Below, one piece after another: positions 45,387 through 53,496 of a stretch of DNA of 64,000 nucleotides. A model generated the notes under the pieces. The model saw only the letters and a program-made list of their open reading frames with translations. It ran no database searches and was not told the origin of the DNA. The DNA comes from Parerythrobacter_A sp963799315. GTDB taxonomy: Bacteria; Pseudomonadota; Alphaproteobacteria; Sphingomonadales; Sphingomonadaceae. Made by a program: the position numbers and the translations under genes. How positions within the stretch are numbered: the first letter of the stretch is position 1; every line of letters starts with the position of its first letter. The stretch covers positions 496,001 through 560,000 of the forward strand of contig CAWCWP010000002.1 in assembly GCA_963799315.1 (NCBI GenBank). Reading direction: 5' to 3'.

Positions 45387-47237
45387 TCACCCCTGGGCGT
45401 TGTTGCTGCGGCCCTTGCGGTGCTTGCTCTTGGGTTTGGTGAAGGGTTGGTCGGACTTGGCTGTGGCTGGGGCACCGGATTTGACGCGCCAGGATTTTCC
45501 TGCCGGTTTCGGGCCTTTTCCCTTGAAGCCACCGCCCCCGTGTCCGCTGCCCTCATGGCCGCCACCCTTGTGGCCGCCGCTTTTGAAGCCGCCCCCTTTG
45601 AAGCCATTGGCCTTGCGGTTCTTGGCCATCTGGCGCGGCGGGGCGGGGGACAGTTCGATGCGGACATCGTCGCCGCGTTCGTTGTCTCCTCCGGGCCTCG
45701 CCGCTGCCGCTGCGAATGTGTCGGCGATGGTGCGCGGGATCTGCACATGCGTTTCGGTCTGGCCGATGCGGATTGCGCCGATGTCGTTCTTGCCGACACC
45801 GCCGCGCTTGCACAGCAGCGGCAACAGCCAGCGCGGATCGGCGTTTTGCTGGCGGCCGATATCGAGGCGGAACCAGACGGTATCCTCGAAACCGGGGCGA
45901 TGATGCGCGGTCCGCAGCGCCTCCGGCGTATTGGCGCGCAGGGCGACCGGTTCGGGCATCCGCGCACGATGCGCCTGCACCAGTAGCGCCGCGATTTCGG
46001 CGGGCGAGCGTTCGGCCAGCAGCCGGTCCGCCAGCGCGCGGTCCGCATCCTGCACTTCGACCGGTTGCAGCAGCTTTTCCAGCAGCCGCTCGCTGTCTTT
46101 CGCGGCGATGGCGGCAGCGTCGGGCGCGTCGATCCAGTCGGCGTTGATCTTGGCATGGCGCAGCATCGATTCCACGCGCTTCTTGCGGTTGAACGGCACC
46201 ACGACGACCGCCGTGCCCTTCGCGCCCGCACGGCCCGTGCGGCCCGAACGATGCTGCAATATCTCCGCATCGCGCGGAATTTCGACATGGATCACCAGGC
46301 TGAGGCCCGGCAAGTCGATCCCGCGCGCGGCCACGTCGGTCGCCACGCATACTCGCGCGCGGCCATCGCGCAGCGCCTGCAACGCACGGTTGCGCTCGTC
46401 CTGCGAATGCTCGCCCGACAGCGCCACCGCGCCGAAGCCGCGCTTCTGCAAGGCGGCGTGCAGTTGCCGCACATTCTCGCGCGTGGCGCAAAACGCGATG
46501 GCGGTTTCCGCTTCGTGAAAACGCAGCAGGTTGACCACCGCGCCTTCGATATCGACCGGCGCGACGGTCACCGCCTGATAGGCGATATCGCCATGCCCGC
46601 GCCCGCCGGCATTGGTGGTGGCGATGCGCAAGGCGTCGGTCTGGTAGCGGCGGGCCAGCGCCTCGATCGGGCGCGGCATAGTGGCGGAAAACAGCAGCGT
46701 GCGGCGCGTATCGGGCGTCGCGTCGAGGATGCCCTCCAGCTCTTCGCGGAAGCCCATGTCGAGCATCTCGTCCGCCTCGTCCAGCACCGCCACGGCCAGT
46801 TCGGACAGGTCGAGCGCATTGCGCTTGATATGGTCGTTCAATCGACCCGGCGTGCCGACCACGATGGTCGCGCCTGCCTGAAGCGCGCGGCGTTCCTGCG
46901 ACGGGTTCATGCCACCCACGCACGTCGCGATCTTCGCGCCCGCCTGCCGGTACAGCCACGCCAGCTCTCCGCTGACCTGCAAGGCCAGCTCGCGCGTCGG
47001 CGCGACCACCAGCGCCAGCGGCTTGTCCGGGCGGGGCACGCGGCCCGCATCGTCCAGCAGCTGCGCCGCAAAAGCCAGCCCGAACGCGACGGTCTTGCCC
47101 GAACCGGTCTGCGCGGAGACCACCAGATCCTGCCCCACCGCCTCCGGCTCCAGCACGGCGGCCTGCACATCGGTGGGCGCATCGTAGCCGCGTTCGGACA
47201 GGGCATCGGCGAGGGTGGCGGGCAGATCGGGAAACAT
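45387..47237 (-). CDS. DEAD-box ATP-dependent RNA helicase (DbpA/DeaD-like)
   Basis: This RNA helicase of 616 residues has all core motifs: AQTGSGKTVAFGL (I), PTRELALQV (Ia), VGTPGRLNDH (Ib), DEADEMLDMG (II), FSATMP (III), ATDVAARGIDLP (V) and HRSGRTGRAG (VI). The C-terminal part (RWLLPLLCKRGGVGKNDIGA, IRIGQTETHVQIP) is a DbpA-type RNA-binding domain. A low-complexity Gly/Lys/His tail (FKGGGFKSGGHKGGGHEG) follows. Such proteins act in ribosome assembly or mRNA decay. It is convergent with the DUF1428 gene, with 8 bases between stops. Confidence 0.95.
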   Translation of the reverse strand: MFPDLPATLADALSERGYDAPTDVQAAVLEPEAVGQDLVVSAQTGSGKTVAFGLAFAAQLLDDAGRVPRPDKPLALVVAPTRELALQVSGELAWLYRQAGAKIATCVGGMNPSQERRALQAGATIVVGTPGRLNDHIKRNALDLSELAVAVLDEADEMLDMGFREELEGILDATPDTRRTLLFSATMPRPIEALARRYQTDALRIATTNAGGRGHGDIAYQAVTVAPVDIEGAVVNLLRFHEAETAIAFCATRENVRQLHAALQKRGFGAVALSGEHSQDERNRALQALRDGRARVCVATDVAARGIDLPGLSLVIHVEIPRDAEILQHRSGRTGRAGAKGTAVVVVPFNRKKRVESMLRHAKINADWIDAPDAAAIAAKDSERLLEKLLQPVEVQDADRALADRLLAERSPAEIAALLVQAHRARMPEPVALRANTPEALRTAHHRPGFEDTVWFRLDIGRQQNADPRWLLPLLCKRGGVGKNDIGAIRIGQTETHVQIPRTIADTFAAAAARPGGDNERGDDVRIELSPAPPRQMAKNRKANGFKGGGFKSGGHKGGGHEGSGHGGGGFKGKGPKPAGKSWRVKSGAPATAKSDQPFTKPKSKHRKGRSNNAQG

Positions 47238-47511
47238 GACGGGGGAGCCTGACGGACAAAGGGTGCCACGGCGCGCAGGCGCGAGGCCGGGTGCGATCGG
47301 GGCGATAAATGCGAGGTGCAGTCTCGCCTATACACAGCGCCGACCCGTTTGGCCCGCTTTATTTTGCAGCGCAGCATTTCGGGCGACAAGGAGCATCTAT
47401 TCGATGGCCAGCGCAGATGCGGCAAAGGGCGACTGAACGCGGCGTGCAGGAAGGGGTAGTCCAATCTCAAGGAACCGGCGGTAAGTGTTGGTCCGGGGAG
47501 CGACGACAGGC

Positions 47512-48057
47512 ATGCGAATTTCCACGATGGGCTGGGGGATGATGGGCGCAGGCATATTCGCCATCCTGGCGGAACTGTGCCTGGCGATCCTGCTGTCCGG
47601 CAGGTCCATCGCTTCGCAGGAGGTCTATCGTGATGGCGCAACCGCGCCGCCGGTCGGCATCGCGGTGTCGGCGGACGACATGCCCGTCCGCATCAATGTG
47701 ACGGCGCGCGGTACGGCGGCGCGCTTTCGCGGTAGCGGCCGGAACCGGAACATCGGCATCACACTGGATTACGGGAATGGCGACACACCCGACGAGATCG
47801 TTTTCACGCCGGGGCAAAGCGGTCCGAGAAAAAGCCGCGTAAGCTTTATCAGCACGCAGACCGTCATGCCCGAAGGCAAGACATTGGGCCGATGGGACCT
47901 GTCGCTGGACGTGCGCGTCGGCAGCAGGGTCGATCTGGACAGCGTTTCCGTGGACGTGAAAGCCGATGCGCGGCCTGTGAATATGCCGCTGGTGGTGTTC
48001 TTCGGCGTGTTCGCGGTGCTTGGCATCGGTATCGGGATGATGGGGCGCGGGGACTGA
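47512..48057 (+). CDS. Membrane protein with two terminal helices, unknown function
   Basis: This encodes 181 residues from the ATG at 47512, with a GGGGAG ribosome binding site. The N-terminal helix (GWGMMGAGIFAILAELCLAI) and the C-terminal helix (MPLVVFFGVFAVLGIGIGMM) enclose a beta-rich region of about 110 residues (DDMPVRINVTARGTAARFRG). The upstream 274 bp gap shows no gene. No family is recognised; the arrangement suggests a periplasmic domain held at both ends. Confidence 0.65.
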   Translation: MRISTMGWGMMGAGIFAILAELCLAILLSGRSIASQEVYRDGATAPPVGIAVSADDMPVRINVTARGTAARFRGSGRNRNIGITLDYGNGDTPDEIVFTPGQSGPRKSRVSFISTQTVMPEGKTLGRWDLSLDVRVGSRVDLDSVSVDVKADARPVNMPLVVFFGVFAVLGIGIGMMGRGD

Positions 48058-48111
48058 GGGCCTGCGGACGTAGCGCGGTGACTCAGGTGTAGTCCCCAAA
48101 GGAAGAAGTTA

Positions 48112-48302
48112 GCGCTCGCAGAGGCGCAGAGGCACAGAGGGGGTTGCGCTTTTTGTCTGCCGCGGCGCGGTTTGCCTCACGCTATGGATGAAGCGCCTGC
48201 GGCGAAGCCGCTTTCTAATTTCCATGCTTACACATGACACAACCGAAGGCTTGTGAAGGCCTGCGGCGCAGACTCCTCTGTGCCTTTGCGCCTCTGCGAG
48301 CG
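48112..48302. repeat. Inverted dispersed repeat, family C, copy 2
   Basis: The left arm at 48112-48139 (GCGCTCGCAGAGGCGCAGAG...) and the right arm at 48276-48302 are near-perfect reverse complements with 136 bases between. The arms match copy 1 at 26358-26499; the centre does not. The 48058-48444 gap otherwise holds a family A half-repeat and no gene. Confidence 0.85.
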
Positions 48303-48339
48303 AAACACTTCTTCTTTTCTTTGCCATAAGCAATACGCT

Positions 48340-48368
48340 CTGGATTGCTTCGCTACGCTCGCAATGAC
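48340..48368. repeat. Family A half-repeat
   Basis: GGATTGCTTCGCTACGCTCG followed by CAATGACGG matches the right half of the family A elements at 8871 and 27868. The left half is missing. Confidence 0.6.
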
Positions 48369-48444
48369 GGCAGCGACGCTTCGCGCCCAAGCACGCCACT
48401 CAAAGCCCTGTCCTACACGCTGCATTTTCGCTTTACCCTTGGCG

Positions 48445-49017
48445 ATGACCGACACGACCATACCCGCAAAACGCCGCATAACCCGCCGCATCCCGTGGTT
48501 CGCGCCCGTTCCCGTTCAGTTGCGCGCCAACGGGTGGACGCCCGCGCGGCAAGTCGCCTTTATCGGCCATCTTGCGCAGACGCGCAGCGTGGCGCTTGCG
48601 GCGCAGCGGGTCGGCATGGCGCGCGAGACGGCGTATCGGCTGCGCACGCGGAAGCTGGCCGAAGGCTTCGTGCGGGCCTGGGATGCGGCAGCGGGCCGCG
48701 TGTGGCTTTCACCGAATCCCAAGGTCACACTGGAGGCGCTGCTGTGGCAGGTGGAAACCGGCCTGTGGCGGCCCGTCATGCGCAACCGCCGGTTCGTGCG
48801 GATTGCGCGCAAGGCCAACGATACCGCCATGTTGCGCCTGCTGGCGCATTATGACCGGGCGGAGCGCATGATCGAAAGGTACGATGCGCGGATGGACGCG
48901 GACGGGGGTGCACAAAACAGGGGTAATCCGGTCCATCGGGCAACGTATGGGGCGGGCGATGAGACGGGCCAGCTAGGCAATGCTTCTGCGCTGCGCTATC
49001 GTCCGATCACTGTATAG
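48445..49017 (+). CDS. Helix-turn-helix-containing protein of unknown function
   Basis: This encodes 190 residues from the ATG at 48445. RQVAFIGHLAQTRSVALAAQ followed by RVGMARETAYRLRTRK looks like a helix-turn-helix of the kind seen in small terminase subunits and homeodomain-like proteins. The rest is basic and partly disordered, ending near the next promoter. No phage genes are nearby. It ends 13 bp before the SPFH gene. Confidence 0.65.
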   Translation: MTDTTIPAKRRITRRIPWFAPVPVQLRANGWTPARQVAFIGHLAQTRSVALAAQRVGMARETAYRLRTRKLAEGFVRAWDAAAGRVWLSPNPKVTLEALLWQVETGLWRPVMRNRRFVRIARKANDTAMLRLLAHYDRAERMIERYDARMDADGGAQNRGNPVHRATYGAGDETGQLGNASALRYRPITV

Positions 49018-49030
49018 GGAGAGACGTCGT

Positions 49031-50023
49031 ATGGAATGGTTTCTGTTGTTTCTGCTGGTGCTGGTGGTGGTGGTGCTGTTCTCCACCATCCGCGTCGTGA
49101 AACAGGGTTTTGTCTACACCATCGAACGCTTCGGGCGCTTCACCAAGGCGGCGGAGCCGGGCCTGCACGTGCTGGTGCCGTTCATCGAACGCATCGGCCA
49201 CAAGGTGAACGTGATGGAGCAGGTGCTGGACATTCCGGGGCAGGAAATCATCACCAAGGACAACGCGATGGTCGGCGTGGATGCCGTGGTGTTCTTTCAG
49301 GTGCTGGACGCGGGCAAGGCGGCGTATGAAGTCGCCAACCTCTATGCCGCGATCATGGCGCTGACCACGACCAACCTGCGCACCGTGATGGGCAGCATGG
49401 ACCTGGATGAAACGCTGTCCAAGCGCGACGAGATCAATGCCCGCCTGCTGGTGGTGGTGGACCATGCCACCGCGCCGTGGGGCGTGAAAATCACGCGGGT
49501 CGAGATCAAGGATATCCGCCCGCCCATCGACATCAGCGAAGCGATGGCGCGCCAGATGAAGGCCGAGCGCCTGAAGCGCGCCGAAATCCTCGAAGCCGAG
49601 GGCGACCGGGCCAGCAAGATCCTGCGTGCCGAGGGCGAGAAGCAGTCCGCCATTCTCGAAGCGGAGGGCAAGCGCGAGGCGGCGTTCCGCGATGCCGAAG
49701 CGCGCGAGCGCGAGGCGGAGGCAGAGGGCAAGGCGACGCAACTGGTCTCGGATGCCATCGCGCAGTCGGGCAACCAGGCGATCAACTACTTCGTGGCGCA
49801 GGAATACACCAAGGCGGTGGCGAAGTTTGCCGATAGCCCGAATGCCAAGACCATCCTGTTCCCGGTGGAGGCAACGCAGCTGATCGGGTCGCTGGGCGGT
49901 ATCGGCGAGCTGGTGAAGGATGCCATCGGCCCGAATGTACCAGGCGCGCCCGATACCGGCGGTGTGAATCCCAGCGTTCCGCCGACCCGCGCCGAACGGC
50001 CGCTGCCCCGGTCGAGCAGCTGA
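49031..50023 (+). CDS. SPFH/Band 7 (stomatin-like, QmcA) membrane protein
   Basis: This protein of 330 residues has one N-terminal helix (FLLFLLVLVVVVLFSTIRVV). An SPFH domain follows (GFVYTIERFGRFTKAAEPGLHVLVPFIERIG region), and then a long Glu/Ala/Arg coiled coil (about residues 180-250). It matches the QmcA/paraslipin group that forms membrane microdomain scaffolds and works with NfeD proteins. The start at 49031 is favoured by GAGA ahead of it and by the helix. It overlaps the nfeD start by one base (TGATG), so translation is coupled. Confidence 0.93.
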   Translation: MEWFLLFLLVLVVVVLFSTIRVVKQGFVYTIERFGRFTKAAEPGLHVLVPFIERIGHKVNVMEQVLDIPGQEIITKDNAMVGVDAVVFFQVLDAGKAAYEVANLYAAIMALTTTNLRTVMGSMDLDETLSKRDEINARLLVVVDHATAPWGVKITRVEIKDIRPPIDISEAMARQMKAERLKRAEILEAEGDRASKILRAEGEKQSAILEAEGKREAAFRDAEAREREAEAEGKATQLVSDAIAQSGNQAINYFVAQEYTKAVAKFADSPNAKTILFPVEATQLIGSLGGIGELVKDAIGPNVPGAPDTGGVNPSVPPTRAERPLPRSSS

Positions 50024-50493
50024 TGCTGCCCGAGCTGTCGGAGTTCGACGCGCACTGGGTCTGGCTGTCGCTGGGCCTGTTGCTGGCCGTGCTGGAAGTC
50101 ATCGCGCCCGGCGTATTCCTGATCTGGCTGGCGGGGGCTGCCCTGCTGACCGGGCTGGTCACATGGCTGTTGCCGATATCGGCGGCGATGCAGGTGGTGC
50201 TGTTCGCGATTTTGAGCGCGGTCGCGGTGCTGGCGGGGCGGCGTTACCTGCGCAACAATCCCATCGTCGATGCCGACCCGAAGATGAACCATCGCGGCGC
50301 GCGGCTGGCGGGCGAGACGGCCGTTGTGGTCACGCCGTTCGATGGCGGCACCGGCCGCGTGCGCCACGGTGACAGCGAGTGGCTGGCGCGAATGGGCGGA
50401 AGCGGAGACGGGGATGGCGAACTGCTGCCCGAAACGCGGGTCCGCATCACCGGCAGCGACGGCGCGGTGCTGCTGGTGGAGCGGCTGGGTTGA
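50023..50493 (+). CDS. NfeD family membrane protein
   Basis: This is the SPFH partner, 156 residues, short NfeD1b type without a protease domain. Three helices (WVWLSLGLLLAVLEVIAPGV, FLIWLAGAALLTGLVTWLLP, MQVVLFAILSAVAVLAG) are followed by a small OB-fold domain (GETAVVVTPFDGGTGRVRHG). It starts within the stop of the SPFH gene. The pair is thought to maintain membrane protein quality or fluidity. Confidence 0.92.
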   Translation: MLPELSEFDAHWVWLSLGLLLAVLEVIAPGVFLIWLAGAALLTGLVTWLLPISAAMQVVLFAILSAVAVLAGRRYLRNNPIVDADPKMNHRGARLAGETAVVVTPFDGGTGRVRHGDSEWLARMGGSGDGDGELLPETRVRITGSDGAVLLVERLG

Positions 50494-50508
50494 GGCCGCC
50501 GGTGCCGG

Positions 50509-51540
50509 TCAGTCCTGCTTCGGCGGTTCGGCCAGCTCCTTTTCAGCCCGGGGATCGGCGGCGAAGGCGGGCGCGCTGGAACTGATGCGGTTTGGTGCGG
50601 TGAAGCGCCCCTGCCGGCGATAGCGCGTCATCCACTTGTCGAGGAACAGCGACAGCGGGCGGGGCGTAATGCCGAGTTGCTTGAACCCTTTTGCATCTGC
50701 CGCGACGGTGCTGCCCTGCTGCAACAGCGTCCACTGGTCCGCCGACATCGGCGTGCCGGGGATCGCCGCAAAGATGCCGCTGACTTTGTCCGGCACCGGC
50801 AGGAACGTGCGACTGCGCCCCTGCGCCGCCGCGATGCGCTCGTTGATCTGCATCATGGTGAGCGTTTCCGGCCCGCCCAGCTCGTAGGTCTTGCCGCCAT
50901 GCTTCGCCGGATCGCCCAGCGCCACGGTGACCGCTTCGGCCACATCGTCGGCATGGACCAGCTGCAGCTTTGCATCGGGTCCGAACACGGGCAGCACCGG
51001 CATGATGCGGATGAGGCCCGCGAACATGTTGAGGAAATTGTCGTCCTCGCCGAACACGATGGAAGGGCGCAGGATGGTTGCCTTGGGGAAGGCATCGCGG
51101 ACCTGGCTTTCACCCAGCGCCTTGCCCTTGGCATAGGCGGTCTCGCTGGCCGGGTCCGCGCCGATTGCGCTGATCTGCACGAAGGCGGTGGCGCCCGCAT
51201 CCTGCGCCGCCTGCGCCAGCCTGCCCGCGGCGCTGCCCATCAGCGCCAGCGCATCGTCGCCGAACGTGCCGACGAGGTTCACAACGGCGTCCGCATCGTG
51301 CACCACGGCGGCGACGCTGTCGGCATTGTGCAGGTCGCAGCGGGCGAATTGCAACTGGCCCAGATTGGCGAGCGGCTTGAGGCTGAACGCGGCTTCCGGA
51401 TGGCGGCTGGCGATCCGCACCCGCGCCCCGCGCTGCAACAGCGCCTGCGCCACGTAACGGCCGAGGAAGCCGCTGCCGCCGGTCAGCACGACGAGCTTGT
51501 TCTGCAAGGGATCGAGTTCGGGCCATTGGACGAAGAACAC
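50509..51540 (-). CDS. NDUFA9-like NAD(P)-binding protein (atypical SDR)
   Basis: This is a Rossmann-fold protein of about 343 residues in the complex I NDUFA9 / atypical SDR-a5 group. The dinucleotide site is VLTGGSGFLGRYVAQALLQR. YAKGKALGESQVRDAFPKAT and ILRPSIVFGEDDNFLNMFA are also typical. Related bacterial proteins may assist coenzyme Q or complex I function. The start is uncertain: the GTG at 51540 is used, and no ideal ribosome binding site is seen. It is convergent with nfeD, with 15 bases between stops. Confidence 0.87.
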   Translation of the reverse strand: MFFVQWPELDPLQNKLVVLTGGSGFLGRYVAQALLQRGARVRIASRHPEAAFSLKPLANLGQLQFARCDLHNADSVAAVVHDADAVVNLVGTFGDDALALMGSAAGRLAQAAQDAGATAFVQISAIGADPASETAYAKGKALGESQVRDAFPKATILRPSIVFGEDDNFLNMFAGLIRIMPVLPVFGPDAKLQLVHADDVAEAVTVALGDPAKHGGKTYELGGPETLTMMQINERIAAAQGRSRTFLPVPDKVSGIFAAIPGTPMSADQWTLLQQGSTVAADAKGFKQLGITPRPLSLFLDKWMTRYRRQGRFTAPNRISSSAPAFAADPRAEKELAEPPKQD

Positions 51541-51723
51541 TTTCCTACTGAAGCAAGCCCTGCCAATGCCGCATGCGACGGCGCATCGCAAGCAGTGGTG
51601 GGCGGCGCGGCTCGGAGTGATGCAAAGGCGCAAAGCCGTTGACAGTGTCGTCGCGATGCCGCTATCGGCCCGCTCCTGCAATGGAAAAGCGCAGCCTTGA
51701 ACAGGCAGCCCGACCCTCGCAGT

Positions 51724-51810
51724 GCCCAGATGGCGGAATTGGTAGACGCGCTAGCTTCAGGTGCTAGTATTCGCAAGGATGTGGAGGTTCGAGTCCTCTT
51801 CTGGGCACCA
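51724..51810 (+). tRNA. tRNA-Leu (anticodon CAG)
   Basis: An 87 base tRNA with encoded CCA. The acceptor stem pairs GCCCAGA with TCTGGGC and is followed by A-CCA. The anticodon arm is CTAGC-TTCAGGT-GCTAG, giving CAG. The long variable arm of class II tRNAs is present (TATTCGCAAGGATG), and the T arm is GGAGGTTCGAGTCCTC. The D arm has GGCGGAATTGGTAGACGC. Confidence 0.97.
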
Positions 51811-51887
51811 CACTTTCACCATTGACGGATACCGGATTGCGGCACGCTCTGCGTCTGCCGCCTTGCGACGTGACGGGGAGAATGCGC

Positions 51888-52769
51888 ATGGTTTCGACCT
51901 TCGACCGTCCGGCACGTTCCTGGCTGTTCGCGCCGGGCGACAGCGACCGCAAGATGGAGAAGGCTGCTGCCGGCGATGCGGATATCGTGCTGCTCGACCT
52001 TGAGGATTCGGTTGCTCCTGACAGCAAGCCGCAGGCGCGAAAGCAGGTTGCGGCGATGTTGCAGGGTCACTCTACCGGGGATCTCGCGCGGCTGTGGGTG
52101 CGGATCAATCCGCTGGATGGCGATGACGCACTGGCCGATCTCGCCGCCGTGATGGCGTCCGCGCCGGGCGGTATCATGCTGCCCAAGGCGCGCGGTTCTG
52201 CCGATGTTGCGACGCTGCACCGGTATCTTGAAGCTTTCGAAGCCGCGCATGGCCTTGTGGTTGGTAAAACGCCGGTGATCGCGCTGGTGACCGAAGTGGC
52301 GGAAGCGATGTTTACCACCGGGCAATATGGCGGATCGCCGCGTCTTGCCGCGATGAGCTGGGGCGCGGAAGACCTTGCCGATGCGGTCGGCGCGCATGCC
52401 AATACCGATGCCGACGGACGCTACCTGCCGCCATTCGAACTGGCGCGCAGCCTGTGCCTGTTGGGCGCGAGCGCGGCGGGCGTCCTGCCGATCGAGACGA
52501 TCTATGGAGACTTCCGCGACGAGGATGGATTGTCCGCCCGGGCCGCGCATGTCCGCGCGATGGGCTATCGCGGAATGCTGGCGATCCACCCTGCGCAGGT
52601 GCCGGTCATCAACGCGGCCTTCACGCCGTCGGACGCGGAAATCGCCGATGCGAAAGCGGTGGTCGCGGCGTTCGACAGGGAACCGGGCGCGGGCGTCGTG
52701 GCACTCGACGGCAAGATGCTCGACCGCCCGCATCTGTCGCGTGCGCAACAACTGCTTGCGCAACGCTAG
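51888..52769 (+). CDS. CoA ester lyase (HpcH/HpaI aldolase, CitE-like)
   Basis: This is a Mg2+-dependent TIM-barrel lyase of 293 residues in the CitE/malyl-CoA lyase family. It begins RSWLFAPGDSDRKMEKAAAG. The metal and active-site residues are in DIVLLDLEDSVAP, RINPLD, and ALVTEVAEAMF. The ATG at 51888 is used because GGGGAG is 7 bases upstream; the ATG at 51882 is too close. Likely substrates are citramalyl-CoA, malyl-CoA or a related 3-hydroxyacyl-CoA. It is convergent with cysQ with a 4 base overlap. Confidence 0.9.
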   Translation: MVSTFDRPARSWLFAPGDSDRKMEKAAAGDADIVLLDLEDSVAPDSKPQARKQVAAMLQGHSTGDLARLWVRINPLDGDDALADLAAVMASAPGGIMLPKARGSADVATLHRYLEAFEAAHGLVVGKTPVIALVTEVAEAMFTTGQYGGSPRLAAMSWGAEDLADAVGAHANTDADGRYLPPFELARSLCLLGASAAGVLPIETIYGDFRDEDGLSARAAHVRAMGYRGMLAIHPAQVPVINAAFTPSDAEIADAKAVVAAFDREPGAGVVALDGKMLDRPHLSRAQQLLAQR

Positions 52770-53494
52770 CCTTTGACGAGGGCCAGTACCCGCGCGGCAT
52801 ATTCGGGGCGGCAAACAAGCAGGTCGGGCAGGTAGGTATCGGGCCGATTGTAGCGCAGTGGTGTGCCGTCGATGCGCGAACAATGCAGGCCTTGCGCCTG
52901 CGCCACGGCCACCGGCGCGGCGCTGTCCCATTCATATTGCCCGCCGGAATGCAGGTAGATTTCCGCCTCGCCGCGCACCACGGCCATCGCCTTCGCGCCC
53001 GCACTGCCCATCGGCACCAGCTGCGCGCCGATGGCTTCTGCCACTGCGAGCGCCTCGGCGGCAGGGCGGCTGCGGCTTACCACCATGCGCGGGGGATCGG
53101 CGGGTGCGGGAAGCGGGCGCGGCGTGTCCGAGCGGCAGACGATGTCGCGAGCAGGTAATGCCACCGCGCCGATTTGGGCGACGCCATCGATACACAGCGC
53201 GACATGCACTGCCCAGTCGCTGCGACCTTCGGCATATTCGCGGGTGCCGTCGATGGGATCGATGATCCAGACCCGTGAGGTGGCGAGGCGCGCAGGGTTG
53301 TCTTTCGCCTCTTCGGACAGGATGGCGTCGTCGGGTCGCTCGGCGCACAGCGCATCGATCAGGAACCGGTTGGCCTCCGCATCGCCCGCATCGCCCAGCG
53401 CCTTGGAGGACAGGTCGCTTCCCTCACGCAATGCAAGCGCGATCCGCCCAGCTTCGCGCGCCAGTTCCGCCGACAGGATGCCATCCTCCGCCAC
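52766..53494 (-). CDS. cysQ: 3'(2'),5'-bisphosphate nucleotidase CysQ
   Basis: CysQ hydrolyses PAP or PAPS, balancing sulfur assimilation. It is 242 residues in the inositol monophosphatase superfamily. Metal-binding motifs are DAILSEEAKDNPARL, WIIDPIDGTREYAEG and QYEWDSAAPVAVAQAQGL. The start lies 2 bases after the cysNC stop, so it is the third gene of the cysD-cysNC-cysQ operon, which fits its role in removing the product of PAPS reduction. Confidence 0.93.
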   Translation of the reverse strand: MAEDGILSAELAREAGRIALALREGSDLSSKALGDAGDAEANRFLIDALCAERPDDAILSEEAKDNPARLATSRVWIIDPIDGTREYAEGRSDWAVHVALCIDGVAQIGAVALPARDIVCRSDTPRPLPAPADPPRMVVSRSRPAAEALAVAEAIGAQLVPMGSAGAKAMAVVRGEAEIYLHSGGQYEWDSAAPVAVAQAQGLHCSRIDGTPLRYNRPDTYLPDLLVCRPEYAARVLALVKG

Positions 53495-53496
53495 CG

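Noticed and set aside
47404..47436. Ten-codon frame (MASADAAKGD) with AAGGAG upstream in the gap after the helicase gene
   Set aside because: It is too short and isolated to support as a gene or leader peptide.
48445..49017. Helix-turn-helix protein as a phage terminase small subunit
   Set aside because: There is no large terminase, portal or other phage gene nearby, so the likeness is only at the level of the helix-turn-helix.
51724..51810. tRNA-Leu as an attachment site for a mobile island
   Set aside because: No integrase, no partial tRNA repeat and no composition change are seen on either side.
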